Source of the DNA: a virus
Length of the DNA stretch: 42,622 bases
Direction: 5' to 3' (one strand)
IMG/VR virus record: IMGVR_UViG_3300029787_000073
Coordinates: 1 to 42,622 of that record
Shown: positions 31,855-39,148 of the stretch, piece by piece
Numbering within the stretch: position 1 is the stretch's first letter
Layout: the number at the start of each line of letters is the position of its first letter
Translations under genes and position numbers: made by a program
The notes under the pieces: model-generated
What the model was told of the DNA's origin: nothing
The model's input: the letters and a program-made list of their open reading frames with translations, nothing else
Databases searched by the model: none

Positions 31855-34484
31855 CGTCTAGGCTCCTGCTTAACGACTGGAATAGTGGTGCATCTGCAAT
31901 TCACAACCTCACGCGCGGAAGCTGCTCGATCGCCGGGAAAGTTTAAACCGTTATTGAAAGGCTCTCCAACTAAGACAGTTTCTCCGTCTAGTTTTTGATG
32001 AGAGTCTCTTACGGCATTGTCTCGGCTTGACAGCCAAGTGTGTTGTTCGATTCCGTTGTTGCCCATCTCAGCAATACGCGCTCCGTTGTTTGCCTTGATA
32101 GTTTCGGTTCGAGCTATGCGGTCTGCTCTTGCGTCAAGCTGATTCATCTTCAAGTCGATTGCCGCAAGAGATTTGTCTAGCGCAACTCGTATCGCTTCTC
32201 GAAGAGAGTTCACGCTGCCAATGTCAGAAGAGTTGACCGCTGTAAGTACCGACCTTCGAATATCAAACGCAAGGTCAGATGTCGGACCTTCTGCAAGGTA
32301 GACAGGGTAGTCCGCGTAGAAGGCTGCGATGAAAGGATCTTCGATCGTCGTTATCGTAGCGGACAATCCAATCTCAGCAGCAAGACCACTAGCGGCATCA
32401 ACCTGCGAGAACTTGAGAGTGTCGGTGATCTCATCAGCAAGCATCGCTCCCCACTCTTCGACATTGATTGCAAGAAGCCTTTCCATCTCTGCGTCTGTGA
32501 ACGCTTTAGTCTCGATGTTAGCAGCAGCTTCTTTCTTGCCTCCGGCGATAGTCTTGAGCTTCTTTCTGACAGATAGAAGCAGATCGCGGTATACGCGCTT
32601 GGTCCGCTTCTTAACTTTCTCGATCACCTCCTCTTCTTGGCCCGTATACAGCTTCCAGAACTCTACACGTTTCTCTTCTGTGTCAAGATGCTCAGGCCAG
32701 TCACGTTGTTCTCGTTTAGCTTTGTCCGGGTTGAATCCCCAGTTCCTTAACGAGATGTCACGCTTGCTCGGGCATCCCTCTTTCGCTGGTTCGCCTTTCG
32801 GCATACCGCTCATTCTTGAGATGAAGCTGATCGCTCGGTTTGCGTTCCTAACATCTTTAGCAGTCCACTCAGACTTTTTCTTGCGAAGCAAGTTCACGTT
32901 CCGCGTGATCACTGCTCTCGAATCCAAAGATGCTTCACTTGAGCATTCGGTTTCACCCCAACGCTCAAGCTCGCTCGCTCCCATGTTGACGGTCTTCTTC
33001 CACTTGGAGAACACTTCATCCAGAGCTTCGTCTTTGGTTACTAAGTCTTCTTCAACAGAGCGGTCTTCGTTTTCGTCAGGCTGTTGATCATTGGTGTCAG
33101 ACTGCGTTGCGCCAAGCGTTGCAGGGACAAGGCTGCTCGGAACCCATCGCTCGTCAGTTCCTTCAAGCTCCTCTTCCGAAACATCCCAACCTGCAAGATG
33201 TGCTGCTTCTTGAAACGACCTGTGGCCTTCGTTGTAGATCTTGAGAGTGCGTTCGACCTTAGCGTTCATGTCTTCGCGCAGCGCTGAAACGCCTGTGATG
33301 TCGAAGTCTAGAATTAGCTCAGAGTCTTTCGAGTCGATGCGTCGTATGAGCTTGTGCTGCAGTTCATCTCGCAAGAAGTCGAGGTAGGGAAGAACTGATG
33401 ACTCCCAGAAGATTCTGTTCTGCTCTCGCGCTGTTGCGTAGTTGATAGTTTCAAGACCAAGAACAACAGGCGGCACACCGAAGATGGAAAGGATTGTCTG
33501 CCGATCCCAGTCGCGAAGCTTCTCATGCTCCATCGCTTGAGGCGACATACCAATCTCTTTGTAGGTGGTCCCCTGCGGAAGTACCGCTGTCTTCCGATGA
33601 GACTCAGGGCGACCATGGGCTTCATGCCACGCTTCTCTAATCGCGCGCTGGTCCGAATCCGTTAAGGGTCCATCGCAACTAAGGACACCTCCGGGACTGC
33701 CGCCGTTCTGCAGCAGAGCTTCGTCGTACCGATCAATGATGAAGTCCTTTGCAGCCGTGCGGTAGGCTGCTTGCATTGGCCCCATTCCTCGCAAAGGATT
33801 CACAGGGTTGATCTCTGCTACCTGAACAACTGCATGAGCCGGATAGTCAATCCGACCTGCTGAAGTTTCCATCCGCCAGAATGCGGGTAGCTTTGTTTGA
33901 GGATCAATGACAGCTTCGACAAGGTCGCCGCGCACAGGCCAGAATTCTTCAGGCTGTTCGATGCGAGAGGTCATGCCTCTTCCGCCGTTCGTCGCTCTCA
34001 CCGGAACCATCAAGCCGCTGGGATCACGCTTCAGCAAGATGATGAACGTCTCTCCGTACAACATCTGTGAAGTACAAATCGAACGGAAGAACTTCCGCTG
34101 ACTCATGAGAGGGTTGGGCAACTCCAACGATTGCGACAGCGCTGAAGTTGTGTCTTGCTCTACTTCGCCTGAACCTAGCTTGCGATCAAGTCGAGCAGGA
34201 ACGCTTGAGGCTGCTCGGCTCAAAGCTGAGATGCAAGCGTACACCCAAGGGTGCTGTGCGTAGGGGTTTGAAAGGTCAGGCTCACCGCCTAAGCCAACGC
34301 TCCAGCGGTAAGCGTTGTCGCCAAGGTATTGACTCTTCGTGACGCCTTCGAGGTTAGAGTTCTTCCGCCCGAAGGGGTCCGTATAGTCGGTACGCTTTGC
34401 TCCGGGCTCGGGGCGCGCGTCACCTTCGATAGACCGATTGCCTCCGGCTCCAAGCTCGTTAGAAGTGATCACCACCCTTGGCAT
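31851..34484 (-). CDS. Portal protein fused to Mu F-like head morphogenesis domain
   Basis: The first half is an HK97-family portal: HPWVYACISALSRAASSVPA, YGETFIILLKRDPSG, LLQNGGSPGGVLS and IFGVPPVVLGLETINYATAR. The last part (about 770-877) is a Mu F / SPP1 gp7 minor-head domain with DRIARTETIKANNGARI, HTWLSSRDNAVRDSHQ, LDGE and EVVNCRC. These are separate genes in most phages; the fusion would tie the injected head protein to the portal. Between them, about residues 490-600, is an extra module with several cysteines (WGETECSSEASLDSR; KEGCPSKRDISLRNWGF). The ATG at 34484 has GGAGGGG eight bases upstream, better than an upstream TTG (34508). A leftward promoter must lie in 34509-34660 or beyond, but I cannot place one. 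Confidence 0.9.
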   Translation of the reverse strand: MPRVVITSNELGAGGNRSIEGDARPEPGAKRTDYTDPFGRKNSNLEGVTKSQYLGDNAYRWSVGLGGEPDLSNPYAQHPWVYACISALSRAASSVPARLDRKLGSGEVEQDTTSALSQSLELPNPLMSQRKFFRSICTSQMLYGETFIILLKRDPSGLMVPVRATNGGRGMTSRIEQPEEFWPVRGDLVEAVIDPQTKLPAFWRMETSAGRIDYPAHAVVQVAEINPVNPLRGMGPMQAAYRTAAKDFIIDRYDEALLQNGGSPGGVLSCDGPLTDSDQRAIREAWHEAHGRPESHRKTAVLPQGTTYKEIGMSPQAMEHEKLRDWDRQTILSIFGVPPVVLGLETINYATAREQNRIFWESSVLPYLDFLRDELQHKLIRRIDSKDSELILDFDITGVSALREDMNAKVERTLKIYNEGHRSFQEAAHLAGWDVSEEELEGTDERWVPSSLVPATLGATQSDTNDQQPDENEDRSVEEDLVTKDEALDEVFSKWKKTVNMGASELERWGETECSSEASLDSRAVITRNVNLLRKKKSEWTAKDVRNANRAISFISRMSGMPKGEPAKEGCPSKRDISLRNWGFNPDKAKREQRDWPEHLDTEEKRVEFWKLYTGQEEEVIEKVKKRTKRVYRDLLLSVRKKLKTIAGGKKEAAANIETKAFTDAEMERLLAINVEEWGAMLADEITDTLKFSQVDAASGLAAEIGLSATITTIEDPFIAAFYADYPVYLAEGPTSDLAFDIRRSVLTAVNSSDIGSVNSLREAIRVALDKSLAAIDLKMNQLDARADRIARTETIKANNGARIAEMGNNGIEQHTWLSSRDNAVRDSHQKLDGETVLVGEPFNNGLNFPGDRAASAREVVNCRCTTIPVVKQEPRR

Positions 34485-34605
34485 ACCCTGAACCCCTCCA
34501 AATGCCAAGAACTTTCCACGCCGACCCCCATATCTAGTGGTTCCGGGCCTACATCCCCCTAGGGGCCGTCGTAAGTCATATTGGTTTAGGGATTTAGGAA
34601 ATCAA

Positions 34606-34676
34606 AGTTCTCGCAAAGTTTTCCCGGAAAGTACGACCTGTTCAGGGGCACATACCCGATACTACTAGTGTCGAGC
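34606..34676 (+). promoter_or_regulatory. Promoter-like module P3
   Basis: This copy of the module seen at 3091 matches it at 51 of 70 positions without gaps, with the same 51-bp spacing between AGTTCTCGC (34606) and CGATA (34657). CGATA lies 65 bp before the first ATG (34722), against 66 and 67 bp in the other copies. Conserved boxes are TTTTCCCG, CGACC, GGG, ACATA and CTAGTGTCG. It lies in the divergent gap between the portal gene and the four-gene plus-strand island. CCCCTAGGGG (about 34553) is a small palindrome of unknown meaning in the same gap. Confidence 0.6.
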
Positions 34677-34721
34677 GAACGAACGCGCGGCACTCACCAC
34701 CACCTCAAACGGAGACAAGAC

Positions 34722-34985
34722 ATGACCAACTCAAACAACACCCCCCTCGCTGGCGACAAGATCCGCTCATGGGACTCAGCCAAGACAAGCAACCCTGAGC
34801 GCGCCAACTACAGCGAAGGCATCGTAGAGGCCACAAGAGATGGCGAGATCCAGTTCACACTTACGAAGCGCGTGATCGCCAACGAAGACTGCACCGGAGA
34901 CGAGGCTGGACACACCGTCTACACCTACGCTCAAGGCAAGCTCCTCGGAGATCGCTCGATCGTTCGCGTCGAAGTTATCAGCTAA
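34722..34985 (+). CDS. Hypothetical beta-rich protein (87 aa)
   Basis: The protein starts MTNSNNTPLAGDKIRSWDSA and continues with GIVEATRDGEIQFTLTKRVI and YTYAQGKLLGDRSIVRVEVI. Alternating strands and the GDKI...RVEVIS pattern suggest a small beta-barrel such as an SH3-like fold, but I recognise no family. I chose the ATG at 34722 because ACGGAGACAAGAC precedes it; a longer frame from 34668 would start inside the promoter-like module. It is the first gene of the island and carries the same A/C-rich leader (CACTCACCACCACCTCAAAC) as the early plus-strand genes. Function unknown. Confidence 0.65.
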   Translation: MTNSNNTPLAGDKIRSWDSAKTSNPERANYSEGIVEATRDGEIQFTLTKRVIANEDCTGDEAGHTVYTYAQGKLLGDRSIVRVEVIS

Positions 34986-35020
34986 TCACCACCACCAACC
35001 AACCAAAGGAAACCAAAGCC

Positions 35021-35260
35021 ATGACCAATGTCATCCTAATGCAACGCGCAACACCCCCGGTCGAAGTTCGCGTGATCAAGAGCTACCTCGAATCTAAAGG
35101 CTGCGAAGTCTACCTGACAGGACGCCACTCCAAGAGCGGATTCAACGCCTACAGAGAGAACGAGTTGACCGACGAAGAGAGACAGCACCTCAACTCTATC
35201 GAGGAAGAGTACCTCGCTAACCCGGTAGCCTTTCGGCGCAAGCATAGCTCTTCGAACTAG
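35021..35260 (+). CDS. Hypothetical protein (79 aa)
   Basis: This small protein starts MTNVILMQRATPPVEVRVIK, continues SYLESKGCEVYLTGRHSKSG, then a charged helix TDEERQHLNSIEEEYLANP and a basic end. The strand-helix-strand start, with VIKSYLESKGCEVYL, recalls small proteins that bind metabolites or signal peptides (the putative DUF2007-like pattern), but the match is too short to name. The ribosome binding site is weaker (AAAGGAAACCAAAGCCATG) than that of the other genes. The stop (35260) lies 45 bp before the next gene. Function unknown. Confidence 0.6.
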   Translation: MTNVILMQRATPPVEVRVIKSYLESKGCEVYLTGRHSKSGFNAYRENELTDEERQHLNSIEEEYLANPVAFRRKHSSSN

Positions 35261-35305
35261 AACCAACTAATCACCACCAACACCACCAACACCGGAGAAC
35301 ATTCA

Positions 35306-36058
35306 ATGTCACATACCAACACAATCACAGTCACGAAGCGCGATGGATCGACCAAGTCAGTCGAGTCACCCTACACCAACATGGAAGCGATCATTCGCCT
35401 CGACAACCTTTGCTTCAGCGGCTCGATGCCTCTCAACAGAAACAGCTTCGCCGTCTCTTTGGCGAACGGAGCTTCTCAAGGAAACGGTCTTACCCAAAAG
35501 CAACTAGCATGGGTTCACATCATCGTCGTTGAGCATGAGGCTCCGCGCCGACAGCCTGAAGCCGCTGGTCACCTTCTTCAGATTCGCAGCATGATCGACA
35601 AAGCTGCCGAGACTCTCAAGTACCCGAAGGTGAACCTCGTCACTTCTTGCGGACAGAAGGTTCGCTTGCAGCGCGCCGGAGATGCAAGCCGTACTCCCGG
35701 TGTGATCGGTATCACCGATGGTCGCCCCTTCGGTAACAACACTTACTTCGGTCGGATTGATCTGGACGGTACACTTCGTCCTAGCGCCAAGATGACAGAA
35801 GCCGTCAAGAATCTTCTTGTCGCTATCAACGAAGACCCTGCCGCTACCGCTCACGCTTACGGACAGCGCACAGGTAGTTGCTGCTTCTGCGCGCGCGGAC
35901 TTACCACAGGCGAGTCAGTCGCCGTCGGCTACGGTCCTATCTGCGCTAACAAGTTCGGTCTTCCTTGGGGAGAGGATCGCGTCTCTTCCACCGTCGAAGT
36001 CTCAGCGGCTGAACTCGAAGATGCCGAAGTGCGCGCCGCGCGCATGGGAGTGCTATAG
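35306..36058 (+). CDS. Hypothetical protein with C-terminal zinc-binding domain (DUF6011-like, 250 aa)
   Basis: The C-terminal part contains GSCCFCARGLTTGESVAVGY followed by GPICANKFG (about 190-217), with cysteines 192, 193, 195 and 213 placed as in small zinc-binding domains that phages attach to varied proteins (DUF6011-like). The N-terminal two thirds are mixed alpha/beta (AWVHIIVVEHEAPRRQPEAA; a strand GVIGITDGRPFGNNTYFGRI) and unassigned. It might bind DNA, RNA or a protein through the zinc module. The start follows ACCGGAGAACATTCAATG. Its stop is two bases before the cyclotransferase ATG, so they are translated together. Confidence 0.6.
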   Translation: MSHTNTITVTKRDGSTKSVESPYTNMEAIIRLDNLCFSGSMPLNRNSFAVSLANGASQGNGLTQKQLAWVHIIVVEHEAPRRQPEAAGHLLQIRSMIDKAAETLKYPKVNLVTSCGQKVRLQRAGDASRTPGVIGITDGRPFGNNTYFGRIDLDGTLRPSAKMTEAVKNLLVAINEDPAATAHAYGQRTGSCCFCARGLTTGESVAVGYGPICANKFGLPWGEDRVSSTVEVSAAELEDAEVRAARMGVL

Positions 36059-36060
36059 CG

Positions 36061-36459
36061 ATGGACTACTATGTATTCGTCTACGGAACTCTCAAGAAAG
36101 GTGGAGGTCTCCACGGTGCTCTCGCAGGAGAGCAGTCACTCGGAGACGCGAAGCTCGATGGCTTCGGTCTCTACGACCTTGGATGGTTTCCGGGCATCGT
36201 GGAACAAGCTGACTGCAAGCCTGTGCAGGGAGAAGTTTACAGGGTCAGCGCTGAGAAGCTTGCAGAGCTTGACAGCATCGAAGGCTGCCCGTCGCTTTAC
36301 AGGAGAGCGGTCAGAGAGGTTCGCATGGATGACTGCAACGTAGCTTCTCTTCGGTTGCAAGGTTCTGACTTTTGCCAAGTCTACATCTACAACGGTACGC
36401 CTCCTGCAAACAAAAGAATCGTCTCCGGGCTATGGCCCGTGGATGGTGGTGATCGCTAA
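36061..36459 (+). CDS. Gamma-glutamylcyclotransferase-like (AIG2 fold) protein
   Basis: The 132-aa protein has the GGCT/AIG2-like signatures: VFVYGTLKKGGG (5-16) for the substrate-binding loop, GEVYRV (57-62), and LDSIEGCPSLYRR (70-82), in which Glu74 is the candidate catalytic residue and YRR follows. Family members convert gamma-glutamyl amines or peptides to 5-oxoproline plus the free amine, or cleave isopeptide tags. Together with the amidoligase and amidotransferase of the 3.2-5.2 kb block it forms a set predicted to attach, edit and remove gamma-glutamyl-type amides. It is the last gene of the island and starts two bases after the upstream stop. A strong terminator follows. Confidence 0.85.
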   Translation: MDYYVFVYGTLKKGGGLHGALAGEQSLGDAKLDGFGLYDLGWFPGIVEQADCKPVQGEVYRVSAEKLAELDSIEGCPSLYRRAVREVRMDDCNVASLRLQGSDFCQVYIYNGTPPANKRIVSGLWPVDGGDR

Positions 36460-36483
36460 AGCACTGGTACTGCCTTAGCATTG

Positions 36484-36521
36484 AGCCGGGATCTCTAACG
36501 AGACTCCCGGCTTTCTTTTTG
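36484..36521 (+). terminator. Rho-independent terminator of the plus-strand island
   Basis: AGCCGGGA (36484-36491) pairs with TCCCGGCT (36505-36512), with an inner TCTC/GAGA stem, and TTTCTTTTT follows (36512-36520). This is a strong intrinsic terminator for rightward transcripts. It overlaps the last codons of the convergent minus-strand zinc-ribbon gene (stop at 36495), so both strands use the same bases. Confidence 0.85.
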
Positions 36522-36707
36522 TTTGTCGCGCAAGTTGTCTTCGAGCAGAGCAAGTCTGTCTTCGTCAACTTCGAACGTAGTCCATCTGAAGCTGCAAGCT
36601 AGGCACTCTCTTCTTCTGCAAATAGATCCACGCTCGTAGTTGGGTCTTGAGTCGATGACTTTGTTGTTAGTTGCGAGACACTCAGGGCAAGCGATCGCCC
36701 CGCTCAC
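36495..36707 (-). CDS. NrdR-like zinc-ribbon protein lacking the ATP-cone (70 aa)
   Basis: The sequence CPECLATNNKVIDSRPNYER, then RRRECLAC and RWTTFE, is the NrdR zinc-ribbon signature (CPxC ... KVIDSR ... RRRECLxC ... TTFE; cysteines 7, 10, 35, 38). In bacteria this region binds the NrdR box upstream of ribonucleotide reductase genes, but the full protein (about 150 aa) also has an ATP-cone domain. Here the chain ends after about 70 residues with a charged tail (LRDKQKESRESR). It could compete with host NrdR on DNA and thereby relieve reductase repression to supply phage nucleotides; that is inference. It starts at GTG overlapping the SNase stop by four bases, and its end overlaps the terminator stem of the opposite strand. 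Confidence 0.75.
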   Translation of the reverse strand: MSGAIACPECLATNNKVIDSRPNYERGSICRRRECLACSFRWTTFEVDEDRLALLEDNLRDKQKESRESR

Positions 36708-37099
36708 CTGTAGAAAGCTCTCTTGGCTAGACCTCTTTGAACGAGCGTATCGTTCGCTGACATCATCGGACCTTCAGTATCGAACGTAGGGCTGTACCAA
36801 ATGTCAGCAAGCCAACGACCGTACTTTCCTTTCTTGTCTGACTTCGTCGCTACGATGATGTCCGAACCGATCGGACACATCTGCCGCAAGGCATCGCGAG
36901 AGATCCTGCCTTGATCTTTCTCCGGACCTCTCATCTCAGGCGCGTTGATTCCAAACAGCCTTAGCTTTTGCTTCTTCATCCAAACGCCGAAGCCTAAGTC
37001 GATGTCTACTGTAACGGTGTCGCCGTCGTAGATAGAAACGATCCGCGCTCGGTAGGTGTAGTCAGGTGACACGATTCCATTCTCGTCAGGTTCAGGCAT
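36704..37099 (-). CDS. SNase-like (thermonuclease family) nuclease
   Basis: The 131-aa protein shows the SNase pattern YDGDTVTVDIDLG (24-36), RLFGINAPEMRGPE (47-60) and GKYGRWLADIW (91-101). R47, E55 and R95 align with the catalytic Arg35, Glu43 and Arg87 of staphylococcal nuclease. The position of Asp40 is Asn52, common in phage homologues. The enzyme would hydrolyse DNA or RNA; it has no signal peptide and is probably cytoplasmic, perhaps for host DNA or for packaging-related cutting. I took the ATG at 37099 (GAGGAA nine bases upstream), not the TTG further up that overlaps terL. It lies 17 bases after terL. Confidence 0.8.
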   Translation of the reverse strand: MPEPDENGIVSPDYTYRARIVSIYDGDTVTVDIDLGFGVWMKKQKLRLFGINAPEMRGPEKDQGRISRDALRQMCPIGSDIIVATKSDKKGKYGRWLADIWYSPTFDTEGPMMSANDTLVQRGLAKRAFYR

Positions 37100-37116
37100 A
37101 GCAGAGTTCCTCGAAG

Positions 37117-38559
37117 TTAGATAACGAACACGCGCGGTCCCCCTCGCGAACGCGAGAGACAAAGAAAGAACGCATCAGCGTGGTCAGGTGATGATCCGTA
37201 GCGCGCGCGGATCTTGTCTTTAGCTTCCATCTTCAGGAAGCCGCGCTCATTGTATTCGTAGTTCGTCCAGCCGAGTTGTCTCCAAAGTGTTCTCTTCCAT
37301 TCGCGCGGTACGCAAAGGTGTCCGTTCATCAAAGCCATGCGTCCGACCCAATGAAGTTCGGCGCGACGATTCAACAGCTTCATGTCATGACCTAAGAGCC
37401 ATGCCCAGTCGCTGATAGCTTTTGAACCGAAGTCGACAGCGTCTGCGATGAAGCCTTCCTCTCTCATGCGGTCAATGACTCCAGCGCCTAAGCCGTCGAG
37501 GTCTACATGAACTTGCCCTTCGGGAATGTTCCACTCTCGCGCCATACGCATAGCGCGCTTGGCTGTGTCCATCAGGTCATCGGATTGCCACGAAAGCATT
37601 GACTCAACTTTGCCGTCGATCATCACGCAAGCAACTGTGTAGTCGCTGCCGCTACGAGCTACGTCTAGACCCATGTGTCGACCGCGCTCTACCTCTGGTT
37701 TGTTCTCTGCGTTTTCTTCAAGCAGCCACTCGGGTATCAGTTGGTAGTCGCCGCCCTTCGGAGGGAACTTGCCAAGCACACGAACGAAGTACTGCGGACT
37801 GTCTTCACCGTAGAAGTCTCCTTGCTCTGCGATCCAGTCACGCGAGATGATGTCAGCCGGAACGTCGTGCGCGCTGATTGAAAACCTTGCCCACTCTCCG
37901 CGCTGGTGTGATTCGTAGAACGCGCCGTCTGCCCTGTTGCCGTTTCCGATTGCTAGGACGTAGCAGTTCGGACTCGTTAGGTATCCGCGCATAGCATCCC
38001 AGATCGGGTCAGCAACACCGGACGCCTCATCGACGATGACCATCAGTCCTCCCGGTCCTCCGGGCTGTGAACCTTGCGCGTGGAAACCTTGGAAGCGTTC
38101 CTCTCTGTCAGTTGACAATCCCATCGCGTACCAGCTTGGACCGATGTCAAGTCGAGTCTGCATGAGGTCGCCTTTGAGCGAGAACCTAGCCGCGCTGTAA
38201 GCTGAACGAACTTCTCTCCAAAGCAAGTTCACCTGATGCCAAGTCGGAGCAGTCGTAACAACGATCGCGTCCGTCCGCGTCATCACAAACCAAAGCAACA
38301 GCCTCGCAGCCCATGTCGTCTTGCCAGCGCCGTTGCAACTGACCGCAGTCACTCGTTGCTTTTGAACGAGAGCTTCACCGATCTCTTTCTGCTTTGACCA
38401 AGGCTCCCAACCTAGGATGTCTTTCGCGAAGCCTACCGGATCATCGACGTACTCCGGGAACGGTGATTCAAGTTGCGTCCCCAACTTCGAGTCCAACTGC
38501 CGCCGGACCTGTGCCCAAGACCTCGCTGTCAATCCGTCGAATGACTCTTGCTGCTGCAT
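37117..38559 (-). CDS. terL: Terminase large subunit
   Basis: This is the DNA-packaging motor: an N-terminal ATPase with Walker A SCNGAGKTT (about 75-82) following LGWEPWSKQKEIGEAL, a Walker B LMVIVDEASG near 170, and a C-terminal RNase H-like nuclease with MGLDVARSGSDYT near 293 and DGLGAGVIDRM further on. It cuts concatemeric DNA and drives it into the prohead. The start is uncertain. The ATG at 38559 (AGGAAG nine bases upstream) overlaps terS by 92 bp; an ATG at 38643 would overlap by 176 bp with a weaker site, and TTG codons at 38496 or 38484 would nearly remove the overlap. All share the motifs. Confidence 0.9.
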   Translation of the reverse strand: MQQQESFDGLTARSWAQVRRQLDSKLGTQLESPFPEYVDDPVGFAKDILGWEPWSKQKEIGEALVQKQRVTAVSCNGAGKTTWAARLLLWFVMTRTDAIVVTTAPTWHQVNLLWREVRSAYSAARFSLKGDLMQTRLDIGPSWYAMGLSTDREERFQGFHAQGSQPGGPGGLMVIVDEASGVADPIWDAMRGYLTSPNCYVLAIGNGNRADGAFYESHQRGEWARFSISAHDVPADIISRDWIAEQGDFYGEDSPQYFVRVLGKFPPKGGDYQLIPEWLLEENAENKPEVERGRHMGLDVARSGSDYTVACVMIDGKVESMLSWQSDDLMDTAKRAMRMAREWNIPEGQVHVDLDGLGAGVIDRMREEGFIADAVDFGSKAISDWAWLLGHDMKLLNRRAELHWVGRMALMNGHLCVPREWKRTLWRQLGWTNYEYNERGFLKMEAKDKIRARYGSSPDHADAFFLCLSRSRGGPRVFVI

Positions 38560-39148
38560 CCTTTGGTACTTCCTCCAGTACGATATCTGCGAACCTAGCC
38601 AAGACCGCCGTAAGGTCTCGCGCGTTGAGAGCGACCGCTGCATCTAGCTTAATGCTCCAAGCCTTCTCTTGTCTTCTGGAAAGTCTCTCCGCAGCTTTCG
38701 CCATGTGATCGAGAGCTTCATCATCCTTGACCCCAGCGCGCAAAAGCTCGCCAAGCCTGTTCAACAAACGAGCCGCCTCTTCAGGATTAGCCGCTACCCG
38801 GATCCGATCAAACAGGTCAAGCGCCTGTTGCCTGAAGTCAGGAATGTCACCTTCGGCTGCTCTCTGTGCAGCGCGCTGTACTGCAACATCCAACAAGGCT
38901 AAGGTCTCGCGCAAGTCAAGCAGCGAAGGATCAGAGCGCGCCTCTTGGTAAGCCTCTCGGAACCTGCCTACACTCTGTGAGTACCTGCCGTGTTTGACAG
39001 GCGCTCCTCCAAGTCCGCCGTGGTATCGGCAAACCTTGCGACCCGGAACTACAGAACGCTTGCATCTGTCACCTGAAGTCTTGCTCTTGGCGCAGCAGCG
39101 ATTCGGTTCATCTCCGGGCTCATACGTCGTGGAAGATTGTCTAGGCAT
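38468..39148 (-). CDS. terS: Terminase small subunit (226 aa)
   Basis: The N-terminal zinc-like segment CCAKSKTSGDRCKRSVVPG followed by RKVCRYHGGLGGAP is the motif found at the start of many phage terminase small subunits (C-x2-G-x-R-C-K-R ... C-x-x-H-G-G). The remainder is helical (LRETLALLDVAVQRAAQRA; RIRVAANPEEAARLLNRL) and would form an oligomeric ring that recognises the packaging site and hands DNA to the large subunit. It lies directly downstream of a phased repeat field at 39253-39636, a candidate recognition site. The ATG at 39148 follows AGGGAATTCCTAA and overlaps the end of the preceding frame by eight bases. Confidence 0.85.
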   Translation of the reverse strand: MPRQSSTTYEPGDEPNRCCAKSKTSGDRCKRSVVPGRKVCRYHGGLGGAPVKHGRYSQSVGRFREAYQEARSDPSLLDLRETLALLDVAVQRAAQRAAEGDIPDFRQQALDLFDRIRVAANPEEAARLLNRLGELLRAGVKDDEALDHMAKAAERLSRRQEKAWSIKLDAAVALNARDLTAVLARFADIVLEEVPKDAAARVIRRIDSEVLGTGPAAVGLEVGDAT

